Assembly (NCBI GenBank): GCA_021790385.1
Contig: JAJYDW010000016.1
Location: 1 to 59,641, forward strand
Source of the DNA: Planctomycetota bacterium
GTDB taxonomy: Bacteria > Planctomycetota > Phycisphaerae > WQYP01
Reading direction: 5' to 3'
DNA length: 59,641 bases
Position numbers and translations under genes: made by a program. The stretch's first letter is position 1. Each line of letters opens with the position of its first letter. The notes beneath the pieces were generated by a model, which did not search any database, had not been told where the DNA came from, and saw only the letters and a program-made list of their open reading frames with translations. Positions 8,381 to 17,409 of this stretch are shown in pieces.

Positions 8381-9241
8381 ATGAAATTGGGCGTTTTTAC
8401 CGCAATGATGGTGGAAGGCCGCGTTTTTGACGGCACCGGACGTAAACTGCCTCCCGATCAATACATCGAACAAATCGCGGCAGCCGGCTATCGTGGAATC
8501 GAATGGGGAATCGCTGACAGCTACGCACTCACGCCCGCCATGGCTGAGCGCGATGCCCAGCGTCTTTCGCGTCTTGGCCGCGATTACGGACTAAAGACTG
8601 TGGCGGTCGCCTCCAGCGCCGTGGCCCACGACTTAGACGCCGTACAACGCCTGTTGGACATCAGCGCCAGCTTTCATGCTCCAGCTTTGCGCATCGGTCT
8701 GCGCGCATACGATCCCGGCAAAAACTATGGCGCGCAAGTAAAACGGTGCGGCGAAGATCTTGCCGGTGCCTTGCACATCGCCCGATCTTACAAGATCAGA
8801 CTGGTACTGGAAATTCATTTTGGCTTTCTGCTGCCCAGCCCCAGCTTGGCGCAGCGCTTCATCTCCCAGTTTGAACCCGCCGTGGCCGGTATCATTTTCG
8901 ACCCCGGCAATATGGTAGTGGAAGGCGGAGAACCCTGGCCGCTGAGCGTGGAGATACTTGGCGATTACCTTGACCACGTACATGTGAAAAATCTGCAGTG
9001 GGCCTGGACCAACCTGGATTGGAAAGAACACCCCACCCGCCATAAACATTGGCAATGGCAACTCGCCCCCTTGGATAAGGGCCAGGTAAACTGGCCACAG
9101 GTTATCGCCGCCTTGCGCCGGATGAATTACCGCGGCTGGTTGACGCTCGAAGATTTTTCCACGCGACCATTAAAACAAAAGTTGCGCGACGGCCACCGAT
9201 TTCTCACGCGGCTTCTGACCGAAACGAAAACCCACCCGTAA
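8381..9241 (+). CDS. Sugar phosphate isomerase/epimerase (xylose-isomerase-like TIM barrel)
   Basis: 286 aa, with ACAGGAG upstream of ATG 8381. The fold family (AP endonuclease 2/xylose isomerase-like) is recognised from ordered motifs: GYRGIEWGI near residue 37, LVLEIHFG (~145), IIFDPGNMVVEGG (~170), HVHVKNLQWAW (~200) and GWLTLEDFSTRP (~255). The acidic and His residues that end these strands bind a divalent metal in the family. It completes a three-gene run with GH4 and Gfo/Idh/MocA, and such triads typically degrade oligosaccharides or uronates. Substrate unknown. Confidence 0.9.
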   Translation: MKLGVFTAMMVEGRVFDGTGRKLPPDQYIEQIAAAGYRGIEWGIADSYALTPAMAERDAQRLSRLGRDYGLKTVAVASSAVAHDLDAVQRLLDISASFHAPALRIGLRAYDPGKNYGAQVKRCGEDLAGALHIARSYKIRLVLEIHFGFLLPSPSLAQRFISQFEPAVAGIIFDPGNMVVEGGEPWPLSVEILGDYLDHVHVKNLQWAWTNLDWKEHPTRHKHWQWQLAPLDKGQVNWPQVIAALRRMNYRGWLTLEDFSTRPLKQKLRDGHRFLTRLLTETKTHP

Positions 9242-9662
9242 TCGGCTACACCTTTTGGGATACCACAGGCAACAGGCGGGGATGGAACTTTTCCAGCGAC
9301 TTGAGCAATTGCTGGATATGTTCTCGATCATGCGTTCCCGCGGAGCATCGGATGTTCCAGCCTAACCTGACTTCCCCCCCCCCATGAGGAGCGAAAGTCG
9401 TTGATTTACCGGCCTTTCCGCGGTAATGCACTTGCTACAATCAACCCGGTGCCCACGCTGGCGGCCCGGCATTATGCCATGAGCACCGACCGAGACGGGA
9501 GCTTTCAACGCGCCATTAGCCGTGAACCAGGCACAGTAAAAAGCGCAGTAGACCTTGCGGGAATAACCGCGCACGAGCGTGAACACCAAAAAGGCGACAT
9601 GCCAAAAGGGCCCGTAATTCACAACAATGCACTAATATGCACTGTTGAATATATTGATATTA
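9242..9662. other. Gene-poor stretch before tRNA-Val
   Basis: I see no convincing gene in these ~420 bases. There is a run of ten C's at 9374-9383 and a 7-base direct repeat (ATGCACT) near 9625-9642. A 100-codon ORF across 9401-9703 runs into the tRNA gene and shows no protein-like features. Confidence 0.6.
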
Positions 9663-9736
9663 TGGGCGGTGAGGGACTCGAACCCACGACATCCGCGGTG
9701 TAAACACGGCGCTCTAACCAACTGAGCTAACCGCCC
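9663..9736 (-). tRNA. tRNA-Val (anticodon TAC)
   Basis: Read on the minus strand, a full cloverleaf can be drawn: acceptor GGGCGGT/ACCGCCC, D-arm GCTC...GAGC, anticodon stem CCGTG/CGCGG around loop TTTACAC (anticodon TAC, Val GUA codons), T-arm GTGGG-TTCGAGT-CCCTC, and discriminator A. The 3' CCA is not encoded. Length 74. Confidence 0.97.
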
Positions 9737-9890
9737 AAGATGCCCCTACCATAGCCGATGCAGGCTCTGTAGCCAAACTTCCAGGAACAGCCATCAGTGG
9801 CTCGAGCATCGCCTGCCATGCGTTTTTTGTGCTGGCCACGATGCGTGGAACGCCAAATCCGGCATATTTTCAAAAAAAACTTGTCCCCTT

Positions 9891-11120
9891 TCACACGCTC
9901 TGAGCCAATTTTCCAGCTCGCGCAGCGATGGTCTCCAGCGCCGCCACACAGCGGTTGATTTCCGACCGAGTCAAAAATGGACCAAAACTCAGCCGCGTAG
10001 TCCCCACGCTTGTCGGCTTACCGGCCACCGCTGGCAAATGCGTGCCAAAAGTCCGGTGCGCCAGCGGGGCACAGTGCAGTCCAGGCCGGGTCAGAATGTT
10101 AAATTCATGTTCCAGCTCTGCCGCCAACGCCAACGGTTCCCACCCGTCCACACGCACGCTAAACACCCCTACGCGCTGGGCTATCTGCCGCGGCCCCAGA
10201 AAGGTCAACCCTTCAATGCCCGCTGCAGCCTCCATAAACGCAGCGCACAAAGATTCTTCATGGGCACGGAGTTTTTCCACCGTTTGTTCCAACACCCACG
10301 CCACCCCCTCCGATAGTCCCGCTATTCCAATGGCGTTGTGCGAACCCGGTTCAAAACGGTCCGGCATAAATTCCGGCTGAAAATCACTTTCACTCACGCT
10401 GCCCGTCCCCCCCTGCCGCACCGTTCGCAGCTTTTTCTCCATTCCCGGACGAATGTATAAAACCCCCGTACCCAGCGGCCCCAACAGCCCCTTATGCCCC
10501 GGCACCGCCAGAAAATCAATGCCGTCCTGCTGTACGTCAATGGGTACGTGCCCCGCACTCTGGGCTGCATCCACCAGAAACGCCGCGCCCGCCTCCCGCG
10601 CAATCCGTCCGATCTCCCTGATGTTCTGAAAGCTTCCACTTACGTTGCTCGCGTGGGCAACTACAATCAGACGTGTCTGGGCCGTTATCGCACGGCGAAT
10701 ATCTTGCGGATCCACCAAGCCCGTACCTGCATCCACTTGCACAATGCTGCGGGTAATTCGCCCGTCAGTGGCCAGTTCATTTAACGGCCTTAGCACACTG
10801 TTATGGTCCATCGCAGTGGAAATTGCATGATCCCCGGGCCGCAACAACCCATGAATCACCATGTTCAGCCCGTCCGAACAATTCAGCGTGAATATAAAAT
10901 GATTCGCATCTTCCCCATGAAAAAGCCTGTTGATCCGCTCCCGGCACGCACCAATCACCCGGCCTGATTCCCACGCTTCCGCATAAGCTCCTCGTCCTGC
11001 CGAAGCCCCGATAGCCTGGGCATAATTTATCATTGCCTGAAGCACCTGCGGCGGCTTAGGGAAGCTCGTGGCCGCATTGTCCACATACAGCCGGGACGAC
11101 GGCATGGGGGATTCCATCAT
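9891..11120 (-). CDS. Cysteine desulfurase-like class V aminotransferase (PLP enzyme)
   Basis: 409 aa from ATG 11120, which is preceded by AAGGTG; an in-frame ATG at 11153 has no properly spaced site. The fold-type I PLP motifs are in order: YVDNAATSFPKP near the N-terminus, MDHNS with its PLP-stacking His, VDAAQSAGH with the PLP Asp, and the Schiff-base Lys in PGHKGLLGPLGTG (Lys210). A catalytic-type Cys sits in RPGLHCAPLAH (Cys350), as in the SufS/CsdA-like cysteine desulfurases. These enzymes take sulfur from cysteine for Fe-S clusters, thiamine or tRNA thiolation. There are no suf or isc genes beside it, so the sulfur acceptor is unknown. thiG/thiS lie 30 kb away. Confidence 0.9.
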   Translation of the reverse strand: MMESPMPSSRLYVDNAATSFPKPPQVLQAMINYAQAIGASAGRGAYAEAWESGRVIGACRERINRLFHGEDANHFIFTLNCSDGLNMVIHGLLRPGDHAISTAMDHNSVLRPLNELATDGRITRSIVQVDAGTGLVDPQDIRRAITAQTRLIVVAHASNVSGSFQNIREIGRIAREAGAAFLVDAAQSAGHVPIDVQQDGIDFLAVPGHKGLLGPLGTGVLYIRPGMEKKLRTVRQGGTGSVSESDFQPEFMPDRFEPGSHNAIGIAGLSEGVAWVLEQTVEKLRAHEESLCAAFMEAAAGIEGLTFLGPRQIAQRVGVFSVRVDGWEPLALAAELEHEFNILTRPGLHCAPLAHRTFGTHLPAVAGKPTSVGTTRLSFGPFLTRSEINRCVAALETIAARAGKLAQSV

Positions 11121-11191
11121 GGCAACACCTTGGCCGGTGAACTCATCGACCATCCTTTCTTAATCCATGATAGACCGATGCGGCCATGGGT

Positions 11192-12550
11192 TCAACGGGC
11201 TGAAGATGGGGCCACTTTTAATCCCATGCGAAGGGGGCCGCCCCTTTGAATGAGCGGTATTTGGATCAGTCCAGGTTTAGGCCAGATGCCGGGCCTGGGC
11301 GCAGGTTTCACCCCACCTCCACCGACATTTCCCCCAGCACCGCCGCCGACTTGACCACTGGGTTTAGAGGCTGCTGGGTGGGCGAGGTTCACCGGCTTGA
11401 TCCCATGTTTGGCATACCAGGCCGTGATTTTTTTTATGTCCTCATTCTCCTGGGCTATGGTGCCCAAACCCCACACCCCGCCAAATGGTATAATTTTAGA
11501 GAAATGATATTTTGCCGGCGATAACCCTGCCATCTTCACCAGCATCAGCAAAGGCAATGTCCGATTCGATAGATGCACCATCGTGTTGTTAAAATTAAAA
11601 TTCATATTGATCGTCATGGGTCGTTTTAGCAGGTACAATAAATATGGTGCCACCATCGATCGCTTAAGCCCTTTGGCCAGAATGGCAAAATTTTTGGCCT
11701 GCACTCCGTTGGGTTGGCTTAACACGGATTGCATCTGCGGCATGCGGCACACCTGGGCCAGATACTGACGAACCAAAATGCTAAGTTGTGGCGGCTTCCA
11801 GTGGGCCAGTTCCTGTGCGGCCAAGGTGCCATCTTGCAGTTGCACCCAGTAATTCTGGTTAAAGTCTTGAATCAAAACACGCTGGCCATGAAACATCACC
11901 GTGTACTGCCGATTCTGCTGAAAATACGGCGTCATCCCCATCAACACCGCCCTCCGCCACAAAGTTTTCACCATGGCCTCCGTAGGCTTGCGATTCCATA
12001 CCGCATCCATCGCCGTAATGTACACCAGTCGATGCGAATTCTTGAGCAAACGCTCCAGAAGCCAATTGGTGTAGGACCCAGGTATTTTCGCCAACGGATG
12101 TGCCACCTCGGCTTGACGCTGCAAATTATGCGAATACGCCCCAGCCACCAGCGGCAAAAGTTTCGGATTCAGGCCCCATTGCAATAGCGCCATTCGCTTT
12201 TTAATCGGCAAATGCAATAGCGACCGCGCCCAGCGTGTTAAATCGCCCTGGTATTCCAGCAGATGTTCCACCCGAGCCTTGCGCTCCGGGCCGCCTGCCT
12301 GCATCATGCGGACTACCAGTATTGCTATGGCTTGTCGAATATCCGAGCTGCCCGCTTGCCGTGTACCATACTTCTGTGAACTCAAACCCTTCATTCCCTG
12401 CTCAAATAGCCGCAGCGTATGTGATAAATTCGCCGGTCGCCCCTTTTTACTTCCCACTGCCAATCCACCCTGCCCCCGCGCCGGCGAGCCACAGGCCGCT
12501 GCAGCCAACAATAACAAACCCGGCAAATACCCCATAATTTTTGATTTCAT
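11192..12550 (-). CDS. Putative lipoprotein, function unknown
   Basis: About 452 aa from ATG 12550, which follows a GGGA site; an in-frame TTG four codons earlier is possible. The N-terminus has a signal with a lipobox, LLLLAAAACGSPARGQ, so the protein is probably exported and lipid-anchored. The body is rich in Leu, Gln and His with alternating helices (residues 60-330), reminiscent of helical-repeat proteins, but I recognise no named domain. The C-terminus is a Gly/Pro-rich tail. It lies 71 bases upstream (same strand) of the cysteine desulfurase-like gene, so co-transcription is possible. Confidence 0.7.
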   Translation of the reverse strand: MKSKIMGYLPGLLLLAAAACGSPARGQGGLAVGSKKGRPANLSHTLRLFEQGMKGLSSQKYGTRQAGSSDIRQAIAILVVRMMQAGGPERKARVEHLLEYQGDLTRWARSLLHLPIKKRMALLQWGLNPKLLPLVAGAYSHNLQRQAEVAHPLAKIPGSYTNWLLERLLKNSHRLVYITAMDAVWNRKPTEAMVKTLWRRAVLMGMTPYFQQNRQYTVMFHGQRVLIQDFNQNYWVQLQDGTLAAQELAHWKPPQLSILVRQYLAQVCRMPQMQSVLSQPNGVQAKNFAILAKGLKRSMVAPYLLYLLKRPMTINMNFNFNNTMVHLSNRTLPLLMLVKMAGLSPAKYHFSKIIPFGGVWGLGTIAQENEDIKKITAWYAKHGIKPVNLAHPAASKPSGQVGGGAGGNVGGGGVKPAPRPGIWPKPGLIQIPLIQRGGPLRMGLKVAPSSAR

Positions 12551-12791
12551 AGCAATTCCCAATCCTGAATAAAACCCGCACCATCAGCACACGGTCATTC
12601 CGGTACCATACTCGCCCCAGCCGTTAACGTCACCGTGGTGTGGTGATCCCATGCTTACTTAGATGATTAAGACAGGCTCCAGGTTCCTGAACGTTACCCA
12701 CTTGACCGCATCTACCATCCAAAGACATACCCGTCGCCGACAAATAGATTACAATAACCACCCAAGATGTAGTTAATTCCGGAATGTGCCC

Positions 12792-14111
12792 ATGCCAATT
12801 GTTACTCTTTTCTTACTGGGTTTGCTGATTATCCTGGCCGTCGGCAGCCTGCTGGCCGGCCTGACCCTGCGCCATCGACAATCCGTTGATACCGCCACCC
12901 ATGCCGGCCAGCTCGAAAACCTCCAGAAAAATATCGACCGTCTCGATCGCCTCGTACGGGATGAAATGGCCCAGGCTCGCACTGAATCCGCCCAAATCAG
13001 CCGCCAGGGACGCGAAGAACTCGCTGCAGCACTCAAGGGCGTCGGCGATTCCCTCAATTCCCAGTTGGCGCACCTCACCCAAACGAACATGCAGCGACTC
13101 GATTCCGTCCGTGAAACCGTCGAGAAGCGCCTGGACACCGTGCGCACTCAGATTGAAGATCGCCTAAAGCTCATTCAGACCGACAACAATAAAAACCTGG
13201 AGCAAATGCGCATCACCGTCGACGAAAAACTCCAGGGCACTCTGGAAAAACGCCTCGGCGAATCCTTCAAAATCGTCAGTGAACGCCTCGAACAGGTCCA
13301 CAAGGGCCTCGGTGAAATGCAATCCCTGGCCGCTGGCGTCGGCGATCTTAAAAAAGTGCTCACCAACGTCAAAACCCGCGGCAGCCTCGGCGAAGTCCAG
13401 CTCCTCGCCCTGCTTGAAGACGCTCTGGACCCCGCCCAATTTCAGGCTCAGGCCAACATCAAAGGCGACAACCGCGTGGATGCGGTCATCAAACTCCCTG
13501 GCCATGATGCCGATTCCCCACAGCCAGTTTTACTCCCTATCGATGCCAAATTCCCCATGGAAGATTTTCAGCGATTGGTAACTGCTCAGGAAACCGGAGA
13601 TATTTCCGCCATCGCCGCCGCCGCCAAACAACTGGAACAATCCGTAGAAAACTGTGCCGCATCCATCTGTAAAAAATATATCGCTCCCCCCATCACCACT
13701 GATTTTGCCATCCTGTTTTTACCCACCGAAAGCCTCTTTGCCCAGGTCATCCGCCAGGATGGCCTGATTGATAAGCTCCGCAGAAAATACAAAGTTACCA
13801 TCGCCGGCCCTACCACACTCTGGTCCATTCTCACCAGTCTGCAGATGGGGTTTCAGACGCTGGCCATTCAAAAACGCTCCAGCGAAGTCTGGTTGCTTCT
13901 TTCCAAGGTCAAAACCGAGTTTAATCTGTACGGCGAATTGCTCGACAAGGTTAAAAAGAAACTCGACGAAGCCGCCAATACCGTCGATCAGGCTGCTGTA
14001 CGAACCCGGGCCATCGAACGCAGCTTAAAAGACGTTCAGGCTCTTCCATCCACCACAGTGGATACAACGAATCATCCGCTCGCTCTGGGCGGATCAGGTC
14101 AGGATGGCTAA
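12792..14111 (+). CDS. rmuC: DNA recombination protein RmuC
   Basis: 439 aa from ATG 12792; an in-frame GTG at 12786 is an alternative. There is one N-terminal membrane helix (LFLLGLLIILAVGSLLAGL), then a long coiled coil (about residues 35-150, Gln/Glu/Arg-rich heptads). The RmuC nuclease-like domain follows, with the markers GSLGEVQLLALLEDAL, 'LPIDAKFPMEDF' and FLPTESLFAQVIR. RmuC limits recombination at inverted repeats and is thought to be a membrane-tethered nuclease. The IDAKFP segment contains the characteristic acidic/Lys pair of PD-(D/E)xK-type enzymes. It stands alone between divergent and convergent neighbours. Confidence 0.93.
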   Translation: MPIVTLFLLGLLIILAVGSLLAGLTLRHRQSVDTATHAGQLENLQKNIDRLDRLVRDEMAQARTESAQISRQGREELAAALKGVGDSLNSQLAHLTQTNMQRLDSVRETVEKRLDTVRTQIEDRLKLIQTDNNKNLEQMRITVDEKLQGTLEKRLGESFKIVSERLEQVHKGLGEMQSLAAGVGDLKKVLTNVKTRGSLGEVQLLALLEDALDPAQFQAQANIKGDNRVDAVIKLPGHDADSPQPVLLPIDAKFPMEDFQRLVTAQETGDISAIAAAAKQLEQSVENCAASICKKYIAPPITTDFAILFLPTESLFAQVIRQDGLIDKLRRKYKVTIAGPTTLWSILTSLQMGFQTLAIQKRSSEVWLLLSKVKTEFNLYGELLDKVKKKLDEAANTVDQAAVRTRAIERSLKDVQALPSTTVDTTNHPLALGGSGQDG

Positions 14112-14131
14112 ATGACATTGGGAAATCGCCC

Positions 14132-14734
14132 TCACGCCGGTGCCATGTTGGCACCAGTATGGTTGTCATGGTCATGTTTGAGTGTTGGATGAGCCGCCAT
14201 CTTCGGCCGAACCGCCTGACCACCGCGTTGGAGAACCATAAAATCCTGCGGACCCACTTTGGCAACCAGCAAGGTGGTCGGTGACACTTCTTGGCCCAAA
14301 CCCGGCGCATGAATTTTAATAACCTGCGAATTCGCCGGGCCTGCCAGCAGACTTGTTGTAATAACGCCCTGATTGCCGATGGCTTCATGCCGCAAAGCCA
14401 TGCGAAATACCTTCACCACCGCGCAGCTCAGCTCTTCATCTCCATGAATCTTATGCATCGAACACGTAGCTGGCTCCGCATCCAGTGCTGCTTGTGCCTG
14501 AGTTAAGGTCAGCATCGGCACATGGGCAAGCTCCTGCTTGAGCGAATCATGCAGTCCCTTGACCGCAGCCGCAAAAGTTTCGCCCATCACCTGGGCATCG
14601 GCACTCTGCATCGACTTGCCGCATCCAGCGCATGTAACTTCCTTCTTGAGAAACGCCTTGATAGTGCCCACAACGCCGCCACCAATGGAAAGCGTACCGG
14701 CACAATGTACACAGCGCGGAAAATGACTTTCCAT
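14132..14734 (-). CDS. Zinc-ribbon protein of unknown function
   Basis: 200 aa from ATG 14734, which has an AGGGG site; longer in-frame starts upstream lack one. The N-terminus has two Cys pairs, C8-x2-C11 and C35-x2-C38, a zinc-ribbon-like pattern separated by a Gly-rich hydrophobic stretch. The middle is helical (residues 40-90) and the C-terminal half is strand-rich. It ends with a His-rich tail (HPTLKHDHDNHTGANM). Family not recognised. It converges with rmuC, the stops being about 20 bases apart. Confidence 0.6.
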   Translation of the reverse strand: MESHFPRCVHCAGTLSIGGGVVGTIKAFLKKEVTCAGCGKSMQSADAQVMGETFAAAVKGLHDSLKQELAHVPMLTLTQAQAALDAEPATCSMHKIHGDEELSCAVVKVFRMALRHEAIGNQGVITTSLLAGPANSQVIKIHAPGLGQEVSPTTLLVAKVGPQDFMVLQRGGQAVRPKMAAHPTLKHDHDNHTGANMAPA

Positions 14735-14882
14735 GTTCAACCCCTTATACTTTTCACCTGCCGCGCACCACTGATTTGTCTTGTCGTCCTGGCAGTTGCG
14801 GTCACGGCGCAGAAACTCGACGAAAACCCAACTTGACTGTATCATACCCTACACTATCACACATGCAAGCATTTTTTTCAGA

Positions 14883-14935
14883 CTAAGCTCGACTTTGGCC
14901 ATTTTTCAGGCATCTTATGAACTCATAATGCTACC
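14883..14935 (+). repeat. Dispersed ~52-base repeat, copy A (possible IS end)
   Basis: It starts CTAAGCTCGACTTTGGCC and ends ATGCTACC. It aligns with copy B at 16920-16971 with one single-base gap and about six mismatches. It lies ~70 bases upstream of the transposase remnant on the same strand, so it may be the left end of that insertion sequence. Confidence 0.65.
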
Positions 14936-15007
14936 AAAACATCGGACTCCCCAGTACATTCGCTGTTCTTGACGCGGCGAATCGGAAAGGTTTCCGATAT
15001 ATTCACG

Positions 15008-15475
15008 ATGCTCAAAGCGGCCGCGCCGCTGATCTCGACCTTCTCTATAGCATTTAACCGACCAACTTTCCTGCGGGCACGGGTGCTTTTGGTCGGAGCG
15101 ATTTTGGCCATGGGCCAGCGTACGATCATCCATGTGTTGTGGACGGTGCGGTCGTTAGCCCAAGGACATTACAGCCGTTAACAGCGTGTATTCAGTCGCG
15201 GCTCGTGGTAGCTCTGGCCACTGGGCCAGGCCTTGGTGTCGGCGATACTCCCCTGGATTCCCGAAGATCATCCGGTGCTGGTGGCTGGCGACGACACGAT
15301 GGCCCAGCATCATGAAGCGAAGGTTTACGACAAGGCCAAACATCGCGATGCGGTGCGTTCCAGTCACAGTCTGACCGTCTGGAAGTGGTGCCACAAGTGG
15401 GTCATCCTGTCGATCTTGATACGTTTGGCCTGCACCACGCGCTACTGTGCGTTGCCGGCGCTACCGGCAGAAAAC
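15008..15475 (+). pseudogene. Decayed IS701-like DDE transposase fragment
   Basis: One frame reads as a transposase N-terminal half: FNRPTFLRARVLLVGAILA...HVLWTVRSLAQGHYSR, stop, QRVFSRGSW, stop, LWPLGQALVSAILPW...VLVAGDDTMAQHHEAKVYDK...HRDAVRSSHSLTVWKWCHKW. I recognise this as the DDE superfamily endonuclease type seen in IS701-like elements; GDDT should hold the first catalytic Asp. Two in-frame nonsense codons (TAA 15179-15181, TAG 15209-15211) interrupt it with no frameshift. The C-terminal half with the remaining catalytic residues is absent, and the sequence ends just before tRNA-Lys. It is therefore an inactive remnant. Confidence 0.8.
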
Positions 15476-15497
15476 ATAATCAAGCACTATTTCAAAC

Positions 15498-15570
<73 letters not shown>

Positions 15571-15779
15571 CCGTAAAAATACATTCTAGTTGGTTTTGCA
15601 GGGCTTTCAAGCAACCCGCGGCCGCGGCCGAAATCGCCGAGTGTGGCCAGAAATTATGGCACGGAGAACACCGGCGGCCTACGGGAACAATCAAACATTT
15701 CTGTAAACATGGTTTTCACAGCCACGGCGGGCCAGCACACCCGCGATTCTAGGGCTTCGGCGGCGAAAATCAGTTCAGT

Positions 15780-16706
15780 TTAACGGCCGCGTGCGGCTAG
15801 AAAATGTACCAAATCACGAAGGCTATTCGCTTTGGTGCCAAGTTTGGCCACAATGTTTTCAGCTATGGCCTGCTGCTTGGCCAGATGCTGCCGGGTTTTT
15901 TCCAGGCCCAGGAAACCTGGATAGGTCATTTTGCCCAATTTGGCATCCTTGCCGGCCCGTTTGCCCAGTTGACTCTCAGATGCCGTAACGTCCAGCAGAT
16001 CATCCACAATTTGAAACGCCAGGCCAATGGCCTGGCCAAGCTCCTGCATCAAGACCAACTGACGCGGCGAAGCCTTGCCGGCCAAGGCACCCATTCGGCA
16101 GGCGGCCGTAATAAGAGCGCCGGTTTTCATCCGATGAATCGTCTGCAGCTTTTTAAGGCCGGCCTGGGCCGAGGTTGGAGTGTGCTTTTCCGCGGGGTGG
16201 CAGGTATCCAATACCTGGCCGCCGATCATGCCGCACGGGCCGGTGGCCACCGCCAATTCACCAACCAACTGCGCGGCAAGTTTGGAATCACGAACTTCTC
16301 GCACCAGCAATTCAAACGCCAGGGTATTCATGGCATCCCCGGCCAAAATAGCCAAGCCTTCGCCGAAGACTTTATGATTGGTAGGCCGACCGCGGCGCAG
16401 ATCATCATTATCCATGGCTGGCAGGTCATCATGCACAAGTGAAAAACAGTGAATGAGTTCCAGCGCCGCGGCCGTCGGCAGTGCTGCTCGGGCTGCCCCC
16501 CCCACCGCGCGGCTGGCCATCATGGCCAAAGCCGGCCGAATGCGTTTGCCCGGCCCCAGCAGGCTGTAGCGGATGGCCTGGCCAAGTTGCGGCGGCATCG
16601 ACGGCATAGATTTGAGCCAACGGTCCAGAAAATTATCGGTTTCATTGGCATATTGTTTAAGCAGTTTGTCAACGGAGGCTGCGGTATGAGTTTGTTTTGC
16701 TGGCAC
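15780..16706 (-). CDS. ispA: Short-chain polyprenyl diphosphate synthase (farnesyl/geranylgeranyl diphosphate synthase type)
   Basis: About 308 aa from GTG 16706, which follows GGGGAAA; an in-frame TTG at 16721 would add five residues. The synthase motifs are in order: GKRIRP, LIHCFSLVHDDLPAMDNDDLRRG with the first Asp-rich motif, VFGEGLAILAGDAMNTLAFELL, and FQIVDDLLDVT (second Asp-rich motif). The two-residue insertion inside the first motif (DDLPAMD) and the aromatic just before it match bacterial IspA, which condenses IPP with DMAPP/GPP to C15. The exact chain length is inferred. dxs of the same pathway is 38 kb away in this window. A TATAAT box lies just upstream. Confidence 0.9.
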   Translation of the reverse strand: MPAKQTHTAASVDKLLKQYANETDNFLDRWLKSMPSMPPQLGQAIRYSLLGPGKRIRPALAMMASRAVGGAARAALPTAAALELIHCFSLVHDDLPAMDNDDLRRGRPTNHKVFGEGLAILAGDAMNTLAFELLVREVRDSKLAAQLVGELAVATGPCGMIGGQVLDTCHPAEKHTPTSAQAGLKKLQTIHRMKTGALITAACRMGALAGKASPRQLVLMQELGQAIGLAFQIVDDLLDVTASESQLGKRAGKDAKLGKMTYPGFLGLEKTRQHLAKQQAIAENIVAKLGTKANSLRDLVHFLAARGR

Positions 16707-16737
16707 AGAAAGTTTCCCCAATTATCCGACCGGGTAA

Positions 16738-16743
16738 ATTATA
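16738..16743 (-). promoter_or_regulatory. -10 box (TATAAT) of the polyprenyl synthase gene
   Basis: A perfect TATAAT reads on the minus strand about 30 bases before the GTG start. The -35 region at the proper distance is poor, so strength is uncertain. Confidence 0.5.
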
Positions 16744-17409
16744 CCGCATGCTGCCCTAAACAAAAGAGGCTATGAGTCCCAGCTTGGAATTACGTAACAG
16801 CACCAGCCACATGGCAAAATCTCCCCTCGACTGCAGATTGCCGCAGAACCCACGCAGCCGCTCCCCCAGATGTGATGATGGCGATTTACCGACAATACCG
16901 TACCAGAATCAGGCTGTAGCTAAGCTCGATTTTGGCTATTTTTAGGCAAGTTATGAACTCATATTGCTACCCAAAGAATCGTGTCCAGCCCCCATTTATG
17001 ACTCCACTTGAACGTATATGTTTCACACACATTAACAGCATTTTAATAGTATAACATATATGTACACGTATATCGCGAAACCCCGGGCTCGGTCTGGCCA
17101 AGATAGCGATCTGGCGCAGTTTTCGCCATGGCTGAAATAAAAGCGGTATGGCCCATCTGGTCGTGCGATGGTCACACAGGAGAACAACCGATTAAACAAA
17201 CATAAAATGCAACCAGACAAATTAAAAGATAATGGCTATTTTTTAATTTACAGACCTGAAATGAAGAAAATTATAATTAGGATGTGGCTATAAATTTCGA
17301 CAGGTTTGATCATACGCAAACGGTTCGCTTTCTGGACGTCGAAAGAAATGTTCCCACCCTTTGGACAACCATCATTACTGCAAACTTCAGCCGTTCCCTC
17401 CGCAACTGA
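16744..17409. other. Long AT-richer intergenic region with a repeat copy
   Basis: About 665 bases without a convincing gene; 17030-17310 is visibly AT-richer than the surroundings. It holds copy B of the dispersed repeat at 16920-16971. No RNA gene was recognised. Confidence 0.6.
16920..16971 (+). repeat. Dispersed ~52-base repeat, copy B
   Basis: It matches copy A (14883-14935) in the same orientation, beginning CTAAGCTCGATTTTGGCT. No transposase remnant follows this copy. Probably a solo end left by an insertion sequence or a member of a small dispersed repeat family. Confidence 0.65.

Noticed and set aside
9401..9703. 100-codon ORF on the + strand
   Set aside because: Runs into tRNA-Val and has no protein-like features.
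15170..15240. Frameshift in the transposase remnant
   Set aside because: Positions on both sides are in the same frame; the interruption is two nonsense codons, not a shift.
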